A stretch of 6,234 nt of DNA from positions 1 to 6,234 of the forward strand of contig CAJUIO010000075.1 of assembly GCA_910586025.1 (NCBI GenBank). The letters run 5' to 3'. How positions within the stretch are numbered: position 1 is the first letter of the stretch; each line of letters opens with the position of its first letter. The position numbers were made by a program, and so were the translations under genes. This DNA comes from an uncultured Lachnospiraceae bacterium (GTDB lineage Bacteria > Bacillota > Clostridia > Lachnospirales > Lachnospiraceae). A model generated the notes under the pieces. The model searched no databases. It was not told where the DNA came from and saw nothing but the letters and a program-made list of their open reading frames with translations. This document shows positions 6,004 to 6,234 of the stretch, piece by piece.

Positions 6004-6234
6004 ATGAATGATACGGTTATAAGACTTTTGGTAAACGAGGAGGAGACCGTTTATCGCACCCACAAGGACCGGGTGTTCACGCTTCTGTTCCGTGACAGAG
6101 AAAAGCTGCTTGAATTGTACAATGCTCTGAATGACACGGCGTATTCTCGTGTGGATGATCTCACCGTCAACACACTGGAAGATCCTGATTCCCACCCCGC
6201 ATTTTATCGTGTTCTACAACGGAACAGACCGAAA
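6004..6234 (+). pseudogene. Rpn/PD-(D/E)XK nuclease (transposase-like) gene, internally deleted and frameshifted, cut by window end
   Basis: ATG 6004 has AGGGAG (5992-5997) 6 nt upstream. The first 60 codons read like the N-terminus of Lachnospiraceae Rpn-family proteins, with THKDRVFTLLF (19-29), a KLLELYNALNDT segment (34-45) and DDLTVNTLED (51-60). Family members normally continue with the catalytic strand region and a YEHQS-type motif. Here the reading frame after LED becomes unfamiliar. In the +2-phase frame from 6185 the sequence reads LIPTPHFIVFYNGTDR, which is the conserved segment that normally lies about 55-65 residues further on. The catalytic middle is therefore missing and the junction near 6184 is out of frame. 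The copy is probably dead, unless this is an assembly error. Rpn proteins are linked to RecA-independent recombination. The rest lies beyond the window. The comparison is from memory of the family. Confidence 0.7.

Noticed and set aside
1..6234. CRISPR array, tRNA, rRNA or complete insertion sequence
   Set aside because: No spaced direct-repeat array, cloverleaf, rRNA motif or terminal inverted repeats flanking a transposase could be seen on either strand.

Overview
The window looks like chromosomal DNA from a gut-type Clostridia, most likely a Lachnospiraceae relative. This rests on moderate G+C, strong AGGAGG-type ribosome binding sites, a lipoprotein nuclease of a style common in that family, and the start of an Rpn/PD-(D/E)XK 'putative transposase' gene of the kind abundant there. 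The taxonomic call is inference from protein style, not from a marker gene.

Positions 1-4646 hold one compact plus-strand operon. It encodes an OmpR-family response regulator (100-786), a HAMP-containing sensor histidine kinase (774-1955), two dissimilar six-helix ABC-2-type permeases (2034-3098 and 3095-3766) and an ABC ATPase (3771-4646). Four of the five genes overlap or are nearly contiguous. The exception is a 78-bp gap before the first permease. That gap carries an 11-bp-phased direct repeat (TTTGTTGT twice) followed by a -10-like hexamer. A 10-bp core of it (TTATTTGTTG) recurs at 13-22, just upstream of the regulator. The simplest model is that the kinase senses an extracellular cue through a short, very acidic loop, and the phosphorylated regulator binds these tandem sites to raise transporter expression. 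The transported substrate is unknown; peptide antibiotic or bacteriocin efflux or self-protection is a guess from operon type.

Positions 4716-5678 (minus strand, convergent with the operon) encode a secreted lipoprotein DNA/RNA non-specific endonuclease with a C-terminal Cys/His metal-binding module. It has a good promoter of its own at 5711-5739.

Positions 5679-6003 are an AT-rich divergent intergenic region with small inverted repeats, promoter-like elements and a potentially structured leader. From 6004 to the window end lies the 5' part of an Rpn-family nuclease/transposase-like gene. It appears to have lost its catalytic middle: after about 60 codons the sequence jumps, out of frame, to the family's later IPTPHFIVFYNGT motif. 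It is best treated as a degraded copy.
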